Counted from the first letter of the stretch, positions 32,103-41,477 are shown. The stretch is DNA of 64,000 nt from Variovorax paradoxus (GCF_029919115.1 NZ_CP123990.1:496001-560000), one strand, 5' to 3'. The notes: generated from the sequence alone by a model not told the origin. Made by a program: numbers and translations.

Positions 32103-33365
32103 TTACCCGCGCAGCAGCTGCGTCGCCGTGTGGATCAACAGTCCCACCAGCCCACCCACCAGCGTGCCGTTGATGCGGATGAACTGCAGGTCGCGGCCGA
32201 TGTTGCGCTCGAGCTCCACGGTCATTTCGTCCGCATTCCAGTCGGCGACGCGCTCCTCGATGTAGCGGCGGATGTCCTCGCGGTAGCGTTCGATGGCCCG
32301 CGGCGCGGCGGCCTCGATCTGCTCGTTGATCCACTGGCGGATGGCGTCGTCGGCCTGCAGGCGCGCGCCCAGCGCGCCGGCCATCGAGGCGATGCGGCGG
32401 CGGATCGTCGAATCGCGCCGGCCGAGGTCGTCATGCAGCCACGCCAGCAGCTCGCCCCACAGCCCGTGCAGGTAGTCGCCGAGCGCGGGGTGGGCCATGA
32501 GCTCGGCGCGGATCTGCTCGCCGCGCTGCTGGAACTCGGGGTCGAGCTTCAGCCGCACCACGAAGTCGTCGACAAAGTGGTCGAAGCGCTTGCGCATCGG
32601 GTGGCCCGGCTCGGCCGCCAGTTCGGCAATGGTGCGCGCCACGGCCGCGACGATCTTGCGCATGGCGAGCTTGGCCGCCACCTGGTCGAGCCCCACGTAG
32701 CGCAGCGTTTTGATCTCGCGCGCAATGGCTTCGGTGATGTGCGCCTGAACCTCTTCGCCTTCGAGCAGGCCGGCCACCTGCTGCAGCACATCGTCGAGCA
32801 GGGCCTGGTGGCGCCCGCCCGCGGTGAGTGCGTCCAGCGCCTGGCCGGTCAGGCGCGAGAGGTCGATCTTCTCCAGGCCCGCGGCCGCGGCACGGCCGAT
32901 GAAGGCGCGAACCCGCTCGTCGTCGAATGCCGAGAGACCGTAGCGCGCGGCGGCCACGCCCCATTCGCCCAACTTCTCGCCGCTGGCGGGGCGCGCCAGC
33001 CAGTCGGCAATGCGGCCGGCCGCGTCGAACGCCCGCAGCTTGGCGAGCACCTGCTCGGTGCCGAGAAAGTTGTTGCAGATGAAGCCGGCCAGCTTGGCGC
33101 CGATGCGGTCCTTGTTGCTGGGGATGATGGCCGTGTGCGGAATCGGCAAACCCAGCGGGTGGCGGAACAGTGCCACCACCGCGAACCAGTCGGCAATGGC
33201 GCCGACCATCGCGGCCTCTGCAAAGGCGGCCACGTAGCCCCAGGCCGCGTGCTCGTCGTGCAGCGCGCTGGCCAGCGCGTACAGCAGCGCCGCGGCGCAC
33301 AGCAGGCCCAGCGCGACGCGCTTCATGCGTTGCAGCGCGCCGCTGCCGTGGTGGTCTTCAGCCAA
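32103..33365 (-). CDS. DUF445 family membrane protein (YjiN-like)
   Basis: A 420-residue protein. The N-terminus has two hydrophobic segments and the family signature FAEAAMVGAIADWFAVVALFRHPLG followed by IPHTAIIPSNKDRIG. The long middle is helical and likely periplasmic, and the C-terminus contains NGTLVGGLVGLLIHTA, a closing membrane segment. DUF445 proteins are widespread inner-membrane proteins of unknown role. The start is at 33365 or 33326 (MKRVALGLL). The longer form overlaps the argE stop by eight bases. No functional link with argE is evident. Confidence 0.87.
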   Translation of the reverse strand: MAEDHHGSGALQRMKRVALGLLCAAALLYALASALHDEHAAWGYVAAFAEAAMVGAIADWFAVVALFRHPLGLPIPHTAIIPSNKDRIGAKLAGFICNNFLGTEQVLAKLRAFDAAGRIADWLARPASGEKLGEWGVAAARYGLSAFDDERVRAFIGRAAAAGLEKIDLSRLTGQALDALTAGGRHQALLDDVLQQVAGLLEGEEVQAHITEAIAREIKTLRYVGLDQVAAKLAMRKIVAAVARTIAELAAEPGHPMRKRFDHFVDDFVVRLKLDPEFQQRGEQIRAELMAHPALGDYLHGLWGELLAWLHDDLGRRDSTIRRRIASMAGALGARLQADDAIRQWINEQIEAAAPRAIERYREDIRRYIEERVADWNADEMTVELERNIGRDLQFIRINGTLVGGLVGLLIHTATQLLRG

Positions 33366-34524
33366 TGGTCGGCGTGGCCGCGAGGCGTTCCATGAACAGT
33401 TCGCAGCGCGCCAGCTGCTCCAGGCTCACGAACTCGTCGGGCTGGTGCGCCTGGTTGATGCTGCCGGGGCCGCACACCACGGTGGGGATGCCGGCGTTCT
33501 TGAAAAGGCCCGCTTCGGTGCCGAAGGCCACCAGCGTGGTGCGGTCTTCGCCCGCCAGGCGCTGGGCAAGCAGCGTGATGGGGTCGTCCGCCGCGCCAAG
33601 GAAACTCGGGATCTCGCAGATGGTCTCGAACTTGAAGCCTGCATCCGGCGCCACCTTCTTCATTGCGGGCTCGATGCTCGCCGCATAGGCCAGCACGTCG
33701 GCCTGCATGCGCTTGGCATCGGCCGTGGGAAGGTCGCGGAATTCATAGCGGAACTCGGCATCGCGCGGCACCACGTTGTCGGCAATGCCGCCGTGGAACT
33801 GCCCCACGCTCGCGGTGCTGAAAGGCACGTCGAAGCCTTCGTAGCGCGGCTCGCTGCGCTCGAAGCCCTCGGCCATGTCGCGCACCTTGCCGACCACGCG
33901 CGCAGCCATCTCGATGGCATTGACCGAGTGCGGCGTGAGCGACGAATGCGCCTCCTTGCCGCGCACGCAGCACTTGTAGCGGTACACGCCCTTGTGTGCG
34001 ATGGCCGGCACCATGCTGGTGGGCTCGCCCACGATGCAGGCGAGCGGCTTGATGCCTGCGTCGCGCATGTCGGCAATGAGTTCCTTCACGCCGAAGCAGC
34101 CGATTTCTTCTTCATAGCTGAACGCGAAGTGCACCGCAAAGGGGGAGTCGCTTTCAAGGAAGCGCTTGGCATTGGACAGGGCGATGCCAATGAAGCTCTT
34201 CATGTCCGCCGAGCCGCGGCCGTAGAGGCGCTCGTTCTGCACCACGGCGGAGAGCGGGTCGACGCTCCATTCCTGCCCGTCCCAGGGCACGGTGTCGGTG
34301 TGGCCCGAAACGATGACGCCGGCCGGCTTGCCTTCACCGAGCGTGGCAAACAGGTTGGCCTTGGTGCGCTCGGCGTTGTAGGTGATGCGGCTTTTGACGC
34401 CCAGCGATGCCAGGTGGCTCTGGGCGAGATCGATCAGTTCGAGGTTGCTGTTTGCGCTGACGGTGTTCATGCGCACGAGCGCCTGGGCCAGGGCGAGGCT
34501 TTGAGGGGAAAGCGTATGGAGCAT
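33358..34524 (-). CDS. argE: Acetylornithine deacetylase (ArgE)
   Basis: A 388-residue M20A metallopeptidase-fold amidohydrolase that releases ornithine from N-acetylornithine. Metal-site blocks are VSGHTDTVPWDGQEWSVDP, GRGSADMKSFIG, the glutamates in SYEEEIGCFGV, and the final histidine in CGPGSINQAHQPDEFV. The dimerisation insert with GKEAHSSLTPHSVNAIE is present. Length and order are typical. The gene precedes the DUF445 gene with a short overlap and is divergent from the GDPD lipoprotein gene. In many betaproteobacteria ArgJ replaces ArgE, so the enzyme may also act on other N-acyl amino acids. Confidence 0.88.
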   Translation of the reverse strand: MLHTLSPQSLALAQALVRMNTVSANSNLELIDLAQSHLASLGVKSRITYNAERTKANLFATLGEGKPAGVIVSGHTDTVPWDGQEWSVDPLSAVVQNERLYGRGSADMKSFIGIALSNAKRFLESDSPFAVHFAFSYEEEIGCFGVKELIADMRDAGIKPLACIVGEPTSMVPAIAHKGVYRYKCCVRGKEAHSSLTPHSVNAIEMAARVVGKVRDMAEGFERSEPRYEGFDVPFSTASVGQFHGGIADNVVPRDAEFRYEFRDLPTADAKRMQADVLAYAASIEPAMKKVAPDAGFKFETICEIPSFLGAADDPITLLAQRLAGEDRTTLVAFGTEAGLFKNAGIPTVVCGPGSINQAHQPDEFVSLEQLARCELFMERLAATPTIG

Positions 34525-34623
34525 GCAACAGATTGTCCAAGAAGTCGGCGCCGCGCGCCGCGGTTGCCGGTGCTGTCATGCCAAGCGGTTACCCTGCGCC
34601 TCTTTTGGATGGAGAAAAAGACG

Positions 34624-35820
34624 ATGCGCACCCTTCAGCTGGCTCTCTCTGCAACCGCAGCCCTCTGTCTTGCCGCCTGCGGTACCACCGGCCCCGCCGG
34701 CTCGTCCGGAAAGCTGCTGACGCTCGACGGCCAGCCGCCCTTGGTCATTGCGCACCGCGGCGCCTCCGGGTACCTGCCCGAGCAGACGCTCGAAGCCTAT
34801 GCGCGCGCCGTCGAACTGGGCGCCGACGTGATCGAGATGGACCTGGTCTCCACCAAGGACGGCGTGCTCATCGCCCGCCACGACCCCAACCTGGCCATCA
34901 GCACCGACGTGGCCAGGCACCCGCGCTTTGCCTCTCGCAAGAAGACCATCAAGGTCGATGGCGAAACCCAGACCGGCTGGTTCAGCAACGACTTCACGCT
35001 GGCCGAAATCAAGACGCTGGGCGGCATTTCGACCGATGCCGAGCGGCTGCAGGACTTCAACGGCAAGTTCAAGATCGTCACCTTCCAGGAGATCATCGAC
35101 TTTGCCAAGGCCAAGTCGAAGGAAACGGGCCGCACCATCGCGATCTACCCCGAGACCAAGAACCCGACCTACTTCCGCGACCTGGGCCTGCCGATGGAAG
35201 ACAAGGTCGTTGCCGCCATCAATGCTGCCGGCTGGAACAGCAAGACCGCGCCCATCTACGTGCAGTCGTTCGAGCCCGGCAGCCTCAAGTACATGAAGAG
35301 CAAGGGCCTGAACACCCGGCTCATCCAGCTGATCGATGGCGACGGCATCGACATGAAGACCGGTGCCATGACCTACGCCGTGCCGGTCGACCGTCCCTAC
35401 GAATGGACCAAGGCGGGCGACAAGCGCAACTTCGACGTGATGGTGACGCCCGCAGGCCTGGCCGAAATCAAGACCTACGCCGACGGCATCGGCCCGTGGA
35501 AGCGCTATATCGTGAGCATCAAGGGCACCATCGGCGCCGACGGCAAGCCGGTGGACGTCAACAAGGACGGCAAGATCAACGACGCCGACGCCACCTCGGT
35601 GTCCCCCACCACGCTGATCGCCGACGCTCACAAGGCCGGCCTGTTCGTGCACCCGTTCACCTTCCGCAACGAGTCGCGCCGCCTGGCTGCCGATTACGGC
35701 AACAGCGGCAAGAACGAGTACGCCATCTACTACAAGCTCGGCGTGGATGGCGTTTTCACCGACTTCACCGACACCGCGCTGGCCGCGCGCACCGAGTATC
35801 TGAAGAGCCTCGGCCGCTGA
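34624..35820 (+). CDS. glpQ: Glycerophosphodiester phosphodiesterase lipoprotein with EF-hand-like loop
   Basis: A 398-residue periplasmic enzyme that splits glycerophosphodiesters into glycerol 3-phosphate and an alcohol. The signal peptide ends in LCLAAC, with lipidation at Cys19. Catalytic/metal residues are His44, Arg45 (AHRGASGYLPEQT), Glu71, Asp73 (VIEMDLV) and His86 (RHDP). Near the C-terminus residues 311-322 read DVNKDGKINDAD, a perfect EF-hand-type calcium loop (DxNxDGxIxxxD), which I do not expect in E. coli GlpQ. ATG 34624 is preceded by GGAG. It is a single gene. Confidence 0.9.
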   Translation: MRTLQLALSATAALCLAACGTTGPAGSSGKLLTLDGQPPLVIAHRGASGYLPEQTLEAYARAVELGADVIEMDLVSTKDGVLIARHDPNLAISTDVARHPRFASRKKTIKVDGETQTGWFSNDFTLAEIKTLGGISTDAERLQDFNGKFKIVTFQEIIDFAKAKSKETGRTIAIYPETKNPTYFRDLGLPMEDKVVAAINAAGWNSKTAPIYVQSFEPGSLKYMKSKGLNTRLIQLIDGDGIDMKTGAMTYAVPVDRPYEWTKAGDKRNFDVMVTPAGLAEIKTYADGIGPWKRYIVSIKGTIGADGKPVDVNKDGKINDADATSVSPTTLIADAHKAGLFVHPFTFRNESRRLAADYGNSGKNEYAIYYKLGVDGVFTDFTDTALAARTEYLKSLGR

Positions 35821-35839
35821 GGGTTTGCCCGGCACGGTC

Positions 35840-35868
35840 TTTGCGGCGCTTTGCGCAAAGTCTAGACT
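35840..35868 (+). promoter_or_regulatory. Putative sigma-70 promoter of the M20 hydrolase operon
   Basis: TTTGCG (35840-35845) and TAGACT (35863-35868) are spaced by 17 bases. The -10 box ends seven bases before the ATG at 35876, predicting a leaderless or nearly leaderless transcript. The promoter at 39344 has the same layout. Confidence 0.45.
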
Positions 35869-35875
35869 GTGCCCC

Positions 35876-37078
35876 ATGAAACTCATCGATTCGCTTGTCA
35901 CGCAGGCGGCCGGCATTGCCGCCGTGCGGCGTGACCTCCACGCCCATCCCGAACTCTGCTTCGAAGAAGTCCGCACCGCCGATGTGGTGGCAGGCAAGCT
36001 CACGGAATGGGGCATTCCCATTCACCGCGGCCTGGGCACCACCGGCGTGGTGGGCATTGTCAAGAACGGCACCAGCAGCCGCGCCGTCGGCCTTCGCGCC
36101 GACATGGACGCACTGCCCGTGACCGAGCTCAACACCTTCGCGCACGCCAGCAAGCACCACGGCAAGATGCACGCCTGCGGGCACGACGGCCACACCGCCA
36201 TGCTGCTGGCCGCGGCGCAGCACCTGGCCAAGAACCGCAATTTCGACGGCACGGTGTACCTGATCTTCCAGCCGGCCGAAGAGGGCGGCGGCGGCGCGCG
36301 CGAAATGATCAAGGAAGGGCTCTTCGAGCAGTTCCCCATGGACGCCGTGTTCGGCATGCACAACTGGCCCGGCATGAAGGCCGGACAGTTCGCGGTGAGC
36401 CCGGGCCCGGTCATGGCGTCGGGCAACAAGTTCTATGTGAACGTGATCGGCAAGGGCGGCCATGCCGCATTGCCGCAGACCGGCATCGACCCGGTGCCGA
36501 TCGCCTGCGAGATCGTGCAGGCGTTCCAGACCATTCTCACGCGCAAGATGAAGCCGACCGATTCGGCCGTGATCTCGGTCACCACCATCCACGCGGGTGA
36601 AACCAACAACGTGATTCCCGACAACTGCGAGCTCACGGGCACCGTGCGCACCTTCTCCATCGAGGTGCTCGACATGATCGAGGCGCGCATGAAGAAGATT
36701 GCCGAGAACATCTGCGCTGCGCACGACGCCACCTGCGACTTCCGCTTCGAACGCTACTACCCGCCCACGGTCAACACCGAGGCCGAGGCCGACTTTGCGC
36801 GCCGCGTGATGGGCGGCATCGTGGGTGCCGAGAACGTGCTGCGGCAAGAGCCCGCCATGACCTCGGAAGACTTCGCCTTCATGCTGCAGGCCAAGCCGGG
36901 CGCCTATGCCTTCATCGGCAACGGCGACGGTTCGCACCGCGACGTGCACCACGGCGAAGGGCCGTGCACGCTGCACAACGCGAGCTACGACTTCAACGAC
37001 GACCTCATTCCCCTGGGCGCCACCTGCTGGGTGCAATTGGCCGAGCAGTTCCTGAAGCCCGAAGGAACCGCATCTTGA
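35876..37078 (+). CDS. M20D amidohydrolase (hippurate hydrolase-like)
   Basis: A 400-residue metal-dependent hydrolase of N-acyl amino acids. The N-terminal RRDLHAHPELCFEE, the metal motif GKMHACGHDGHTAMLL, the glutamates in QPAEEGGGGA and GMHNWPGM are all diagnostic for the HipO/IAA-amino-acid hydrolase group. The C-terminal metal ligand lies in MTSEDFAFM...KPGAYAFIGNG. It should cleave an acyl-amino acid to carboxylate plus amino acid. Its stop overlaps the TTG start of the next gene, a DUF2817 protein, so the two are translated together and may act in one degradation route. Confidence 0.88.
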   Translation: MKLIDSLVTQAAGIAAVRRDLHAHPELCFEEVRTADVVAGKLTEWGIPIHRGLGTTGVVGIVKNGTSSRAVGLRADMDALPVTELNTFAHASKHHGKMHACGHDGHTAMLLAAAQHLAKNRNFDGTVYLIFQPAEEGGGGAREMIKEGLFEQFPMDAVFGMHNWPGMKAGQFAVSPGPVMASGNKFYVNVIGKGGHAALPQTGIDPVPIACEIVQAFQTILTRKMKPTDSAVISVTTIHAGETNNVIPDNCELTGTVRTFSIEVLDMIEARMKKIAENICAAHDATCDFRFERYYPPTVNTEAEADFARRVMGGIVGAENVLRQEPAMTSEDFAFMLQAKPGAYAFIGNGDGSHRDVHHGEGPCTLHNASYDFNDDLIPLGATCWVQLAEQFLKPEGTAS

Positions 37079-38169
37079 TCGGCATCGGCGAGGCGTTTTC
37101 GCCGCGCTATGCGCAAGCGCGCCAGAAGTTCCTGCAGGCCTGCGTGAGCGCGGGCCTCACCGTCGAGCCGCATGCGCATCCCGGCAAAGGGCAGGGCGGC
37201 GAAGAGCTTTCGATGGACGTGGCGCTCGACGGCGATGCCAGCGCCGAGCGCCTGCTGATCGTTTCCAGCGCCTGCCACGGCGTGGAAGGCCATTGCGGCA
37301 GCGGCGTGCAGGTGTTTGCGCTGCACGATGCCGAGTGGCGCGAAAAGGCAAAGGCGCAGGGTGTTGCGGTGCTGTACGTGCATGCGCTCAACCCGCACGG
37401 CTTTTCATACGGCCGGCGCGTGACACAGGAAAACGTCGACCTGAACCGCAACTTTCTCGATTTCTCGAAGCCGTTGCCGGCCAACAAGGCCTACGCCGAA
37501 CTGCATCCGCTGCTGTTGCCCGACGCCTGGCCGCCCACGCCCGAGAACCAGGCCGCGGTCGATCGATGGATCGAAAAGCACGGCGTGGCTGCTTTCCAGG
37601 CGGCTGTCACCGGCGGGCAATACCAGTTCGACGACGGGCTGTTTTTTGGCGGCAAGGCGCAAACCTGGAGCAACAAGGCACTGCGCAATGTGCTGCGCCG
37701 CCATGCGGCCGGCACGCGCCGGCTGGGCTGGATCGACCTTCACACCGGACTCGGGCCGAACGGCATCGGCGAACGCATCTTCGCGGGGCGGGACGACAAG
37801 GCGGCCTACGCCAGGGCCAATGCCTGGTGGGGTGCGCCAGGGGCGCCGGTGACGTCGATCTACGACGGCTCGTCCACCTCGGCGCTGCTGAGCGGCCTCG
37901 TCAGCGAAGCGGTGTACCAGGAATGTCCGCAGGCCGAGTACACCGGCATTGCGCTCGAATACGGCACGCTGCCCATGCTGGACGTTCTGGGCGCCCTGCG
38001 CGCCGATCACTGGCTGCACAAGCACCCCGAAGCGCCGGCCGACCTGGCCGACGGCATTCGTGCGCGGATGCGCGATGCCTTCTATACCGACACCGATGCC
38101 TGGCGCGGGCAGATCGTCAGCCAGGCGCGCCAGGCCATGTTCCAGGCGGTGGACGGCCTGAGCAGCTAA
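37075..38169 (+). CDS. DUF2817 / M14-like zinc carboxypeptidase-fold protein (TTG start)
   Basis: A 364-residue protein. DUF2817 members are related to succinylglutamate desuccinylase and M14 carboxypeptidases. Probable zinc ligands are in CHGVEG and WIDLHTGLGPNG, and a glutamate lies in GIALEYGTLP. NPHGFSYGRRVTQENVDLNRNF is the most conserved block of the family. The only good start is TTG 37075, overlapping the upstream stop (TTGA) with GAAGGA upstream. The nearest upstream start in frame runs deep into the M20 gene. Partnering with an amidohydrolase suggests hydrolysis of an amide or acyl-amino acid; the substrate is unknown. Confidence 0.85.
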   Translation: MIGIGEAFSPRYAQARQKFLQACVSAGLTVEPHAHPGKGQGGEELSMDVALDGDASAERLLIVSSACHGVEGHCGSGVQVFALHDAEWREKAKAQGVAVLYVHALNPHGFSYGRRVTQENVDLNRNFLDFSKPLPANKAYAELHPLLLPDAWPPTPENQAAVDRWIEKHGVAAFQAAVTGGQYQFDDGLFFGGKAQTWSNKALRNVLRRHAAGTRRLGWIDLHTGLGPNGIGERIFAGRDDKAAYARANAWWGAPGAPVTSIYDGSSTSALLSGLVSEAVYQECPQAEYTGIALEYGTLPMLDVLGALRADHWLHKHPEAPADLADGIRARMRDAFYTDTDAWRGQIVSQARQAMFQAVDGLSS

Positions 38170-38200
38170 GGAAAAGCAGGGGCGCGCGGTGTCCCCGCGC

Positions 38201-39325
38201 TCAGGTCCTGATCTTGCCGTCCGCCGTGATCATCGACAGCTCGACAAATTTCGAGCCGACGTGGTTCTTGGGCGAGAACGACACCTCGAAGCCGCCGAAC
38301 TGCTGGCGGTCGATGCTTTCGAGCCCTGTGATGAGACCGTCGCGCGAGGCCTTGCCCGGTGCGCGGCGCAGGCCCTCTGTGAGCACCTTGGCGGCGAGGT
38401 AGCCTTCCATGCTCGAGAAATTGGCGCTCGCCGAGGCGCCCGCCTTCTTGACCGCGTCGCTGAACTCGCGCGTGATCGCGTTGGCGGGGTTGTAGGGCGA
38501 GGGCACCACCTGCGTCACCATCACGCCCGCGCCGCCCTTGCCCAGCTCGTCGGCGAGCGCCTGCGTGCCCACGAAAGACACATTGAAGAAGGTGCCGCCG
38601 TAGCCGGCCTTGCGCGCCTCGCGGATGAAGGCCGCGCACGCCTTGTAGGCACCCACCTGAACCACCGCGTCGGGGCGTGCCGCCACGATGCTTTTCACCG
38701 CCGCAGCCACGTCGACCGAATTGCGCTCCACAGTGGCCAGCGCCACCGGCTTGAGGTCCTGCTGCGACAGCGCCAGCGTCACGCCGTCGAGGCCGGCCTT
38801 GCCGTAGGCGTCGTTCTGATAGAAGACCGCGATCTTCTTCAGGTTGAGGTGGGTGAGCTGCTTCACGATCAGCGCGGTCTCGTCGTTGTACGACGCGCGC
38901 AGGTGGAACACGTTCTTGTGGAACGGTTCGCGCAGCGACATGGCGCCGGTGAACGGCGCCACGAAAGGCACCTTGTCCTTTACCGCAAGCGGCAGCGCTG
39001 CCATGCTGGTGGGCGTGCCGATGTAGCCGAACAGGGCGAACACGTCTTCGTCGATCAGCTTCTGCGTGTTGGCAGCGCAGCGCTCGGGCTCGTAGCCGTC
39101 GTCCAGGTTCTTGATGACCACCTGGCGGCGGCCGGGCTGGGCGTTGTACTGGTCCAGGAACAGCTTGGCGCCCTGGTGGAACTGGATGCCAAGCTGCGCT
39201 GCCGGGCCGGTGAAGGGTGCCGATTGGCCCAGCACGAGCGGCGTGTCGCCCTGTGCCCTGGCCAGCTGGAAACCACCCAGCGCGGCCGCACCCGTGGCCA
39301 GTGAAAAATGTCTGCGATTCATCAT
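38201..39325 (-). CDS. Branched-chain-amino-acid-type ABC substrate-binding protein (Liv-like)
   Basis: A 374-residue periplasmic binding protein of family 5. The signal sequence NRRHFSLATGAAALGGFQLARAQ has a twin-arginine-like RRHFS start and ends at about residue 25. The mature part LVLGQSAPFTGPAAQLGIQFHQGAKLFLDQYN and DVFALFGYIGTPTSMAALPLA is typical of the LivJ/urea/aromatic-acid receptor group. GAAGAGG precedes ATG 39325. No permease or ATPase genes are adjacent, so it is an orphan receptor. It is divergent from the molybdopterin oxidoreductase. The ligand is not inferable. Confidence 0.88.
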   Translation of the reverse strand: MMNRRHFSLATGAAALGGFQLARAQGDTPLVLGQSAPFTGPAAQLGIQFHQGAKLFLDQYNAQPGRRQVVIKNLDDGYEPERCAANTQKLIDEDVFALFGYIGTPTSMAALPLAVKDKVPFVAPFTGAMSLREPFHKNVFHLRASYNDETALIVKQLTHLNLKKIAVFYQNDAYGKAGLDGVTLALSQQDLKPVALATVERNSVDVAAAVKSIVAARPDAVVQVGAYKACAAFIREARKAGYGGTFFNVSFVGTQALADELGKGGAGVMVTQVVPSPYNPANAITREFSDAVKKAGASASANFSSMEGYLAAKVLTEGLRRAPGKASRDGLITGLESIDRQQFGGFEVSFSPKNHVGSKFVELSMITADGKIRT

Positions 39326-39343
39326 GGTGAAAACCTCTTCGCG

Positions 39344-39372
39344 TTGCCGCGCACTATCTGGAAAACTTTAGA
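39344..39372 (+). promoter_or_regulatory. Putative sigma-70 promoter of the molybdopterin oxidoreductase gene
   Basis: TTGCCG (39344-39349), a 17-base spacer, and TTTAGA (39367-39372), only eight bases before the ATG at 39381. The gap 39326-39380 must also hold the divergent promoter of the binding-protein gene. Confidence 0.45.
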
Positions 39373-39380
39373 CTTGCCGG

Positions 39381-41477
39381 ATGGACGATGCCCCGGTCTC
39401 TGCAACTACTGTTCTCCCCACCGAAACTTCCACAGTCCTGGGCGCCTGCCCGCATGACTGTCCGGACACCTGCGCGCTGGTCACCACCGTCAAGGACGGG
39501 GTGGCCGTAAAGCTGCAGGGCAATCCGGCCCATTCGCACACGGGCGGCGTCCTTTGCACCAAGGTTTCACGCTATATCGAACGCAACAGCCATGCCGATC
39601 GCCTCGTGCAGCCCATGAAGCGCACCGGTCCGAAGGGCTCTGGCCAGTTCGAACCCGTCAGCTGGGACGCCGCTCTTGACGACATCGCCGCGCATCTTCG
39701 TGCATTGCAGACGGATCCGGAAACAATTGTGCCTTATAGTTACGCTGGCACCATGGGTCTCGTGCAGGGCGAGTCGATGGATCGGCGTTTTTTCCACAAA
39801 TTGGGCGCCACGCTGCTCGACCGCACCATTTGCTCCATGGCCGGCGGCGAGGCCATGGTCTACACCTTGGGCGCCAAGATCGGCATGCGGATCGAGTTCT
39901 TTGCCGAGGCAAAGCTCATCCTGATCTGGGGCAGCAACTCCATTGCGAGCAACCTGCATTTCTGGCGCCATGCGCAGGCCGCCCGGCGCGCGGGGGCCCG
40001 GCTGGTGTGCATCGATCCCCGCAAGACGGAAACCGCCGACAAGTGCGACGAGCACGTTGCCTTGCTGCCCGGCACCGACGCGGCGCTGGCCCTGGCGCTG
40101 ATGCACGAGCTCATCGTGCACGACTGGCTCGACCACGGCTACATCGAAAACCACACCCTTGGCTGGGAACAGCTGCGCGAGCGCGCCTTGCAATGGCCGC
40201 CGTCGCGTGCCGCTGCCGTGTGCGGCGTGCCCGAGGCGCAGATCGTGGCGTTGGCTGAGGCCTATGGCACCACCAAGCCCGCCGCCATTCGCCTGAACTA
40301 CGGCATGCAGCGCGTGCGCGGCGGCGGCAACGCGGCGCGCGCCATTGCCTGCCTGCCGGCGTTGGTGGGCGCATGGCGCGACCGCGCGGGCGGGCTTCTG
40401 CTGAGCAGTTCGGGCCACTTTCCGGCCGATCGCGCCGCGCTGCAGCGCCCCGACCTGCTTGCGGGGCGCCAGCCGCGCACCGTCAACATGAGCACCATCG
40501 GCGATGCGCTGCTCGACCAGGCCAAGCCGGTGAAGGCCATCGTGGTCTACAACAGCAACCCGGTCGCGGTGGCGCCCGAGTCGGGCAAGGTGGTGGCGGG
40601 CTTTGCGCGCGAAGACCTGTTTACCGTGGTGCTGGAGCAGTTCCAGACCGACACCGCCGACTACGCCGACTACCTGCTGCCGGCCACCACCCAGCTCGAG
40701 CATTGGGACATCCACTGCAGCTACGGCCACACCGACGTGCTGCTGAACCGCCCCGCGGTCGCGCCGCGCGGCGAGGCGCGCAGCAACGCCTGGATCTTCC
40801 GCGAGCTGGCGCGCCGCATGGGCTTCGACGAGCCCTGCTTTTCCGAAGACGACGAGTCGCTGTGCCGCACCGCCTTTGCGCCCGGCGCCGTCGACTACGA
40901 AGAGTTGCTGTCGCAGGGCTTCACCAGCCTGCCGTTGCCCGAGGCGCCTTTTGCGGAGGGCAAGTTCCCGACGCCCTCGGGCCGCTGTGAATTCTTCAGC
41001 GCACGGCTCCAGGCGCAGGGCATGGACGGGCTGCCCGACCACGTGCCCAACTACGAACCGGCGGGCGGCTCCGCCGAATTTCCGCTCGCGATGATTTCGC
41101 CGCCTGCGCGCAACTTTCTCAATTCGACCTTCGTCAACGTCACGAGCCTGCGCGCCATCGAAGGCGAGCCGCTGCTCGAGATTCATGAGGCCGACGCCGC
41201 CGCCCGCGGCATCGAGAACGGCGCCACGGTGCGCGTGTTCAACGGCCGCGGCGAGCACTGCTGCCGCGCCGAAGTCTCGCGCCGCGCGCGGCCCGGCGTG
41301 GTGCATGGCATGGGCATCTGGTGGCGCAAGCTCGGCATGGACGGCACCAACGTCAACCAGCTCACCAGCCAGCGCCTGACTGACATCGGGCGTGCCCCGA
41401 CCTTCTACGACTGTCTGGTCGAAGTGGAGCGTGTTGCTCCGTCGCCGCTCTCTTCCTCCGGGAGAGGGCTGGGGTGA
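39381..41477 (+). CDS. Molybdopterin oxidoreductase with N-terminal [4Fe-4S] site
   Basis: A 698-residue member of the DMSO-reductase superfamily. Cys23, Cys27, Cys31 and Cys59 form the iron-sulfur site in CPHDCPDTC and VLCTK. Further marks are GVAVKLQGNPAHSHTGG, IWGSNSIASNLHFW, and a C-terminal molybdopterin-dinucleotide domain with NSTFVNVTSLRAIEGEPLLEIHEADAA. Annotated relatives are called formate dehydrogenase or assimilatory-type oxidoreductases, but no selenocysteine or partner subunit is present and the substrate is unknown. The last codons (SPLSSSGRGLG) come from a family B repeat half-copy. The stop overlaps the GTG of the next gene. Confidence 0.87.
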   Translation: MDDAPVSATTVLPTETSTVLGACPHDCPDTCALVTTVKDGVAVKLQGNPAHSHTGGVLCTKVSRYIERNSHADRLVQPMKRTGPKGSGQFEPVSWDAALDDIAAHLRALQTDPETIVPYSYAGTMGLVQGESMDRRFFHKLGATLLDRTICSMAGGEAMVYTLGAKIGMRIEFFAEAKLILIWGSNSIASNLHFWRHAQAARRAGARLVCIDPRKTETADKCDEHVALLPGTDAALALALMHELIVHDWLDHGYIENHTLGWEQLRERALQWPPSRAAAVCGVPEAQIVALAEAYGTTKPAAIRLNYGMQRVRGGGNAARAIACLPALVGAWRDRAGGLLLSSSGHFPADRAALQRPDLLAGRQPRTVNMSTIGDALLDQAKPVKAIVVYNSNPVAVAPESGKVVAGFAREDLFTVVLEQFQTDTADYADYLLPATTQLEHWDIHCSYGHTDVLLNRPAVAPRGEARSNAWIFRELARRMGFDEPCFSEDDESLCRTAFAPGAVDYEELLSQGFTSLPLPEAPFAEGKFPTPSGRCEFFSARLQAQGMDGLPDHVPNYEPAGGSAEFPLAMISPPARNFLNSTFVNVTSLRAIEGEPLLEIHEADAAARGIENGATVRVFNGRGEHCCRAEVSRRARPGVVHGMGIWWRKLGMDGTNVNQLTSQRLTDIGRAPTFYDCLVEVERVAPSPLSSSGRGLG

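Noticed and set aside
39381..41477. Catalytic subunit of an NAD-linked formate dehydrogenase
   Set aside because: No partner subunits, no selenocysteine codon and no formate-specific context are seen. Only the superfamily can be supported.
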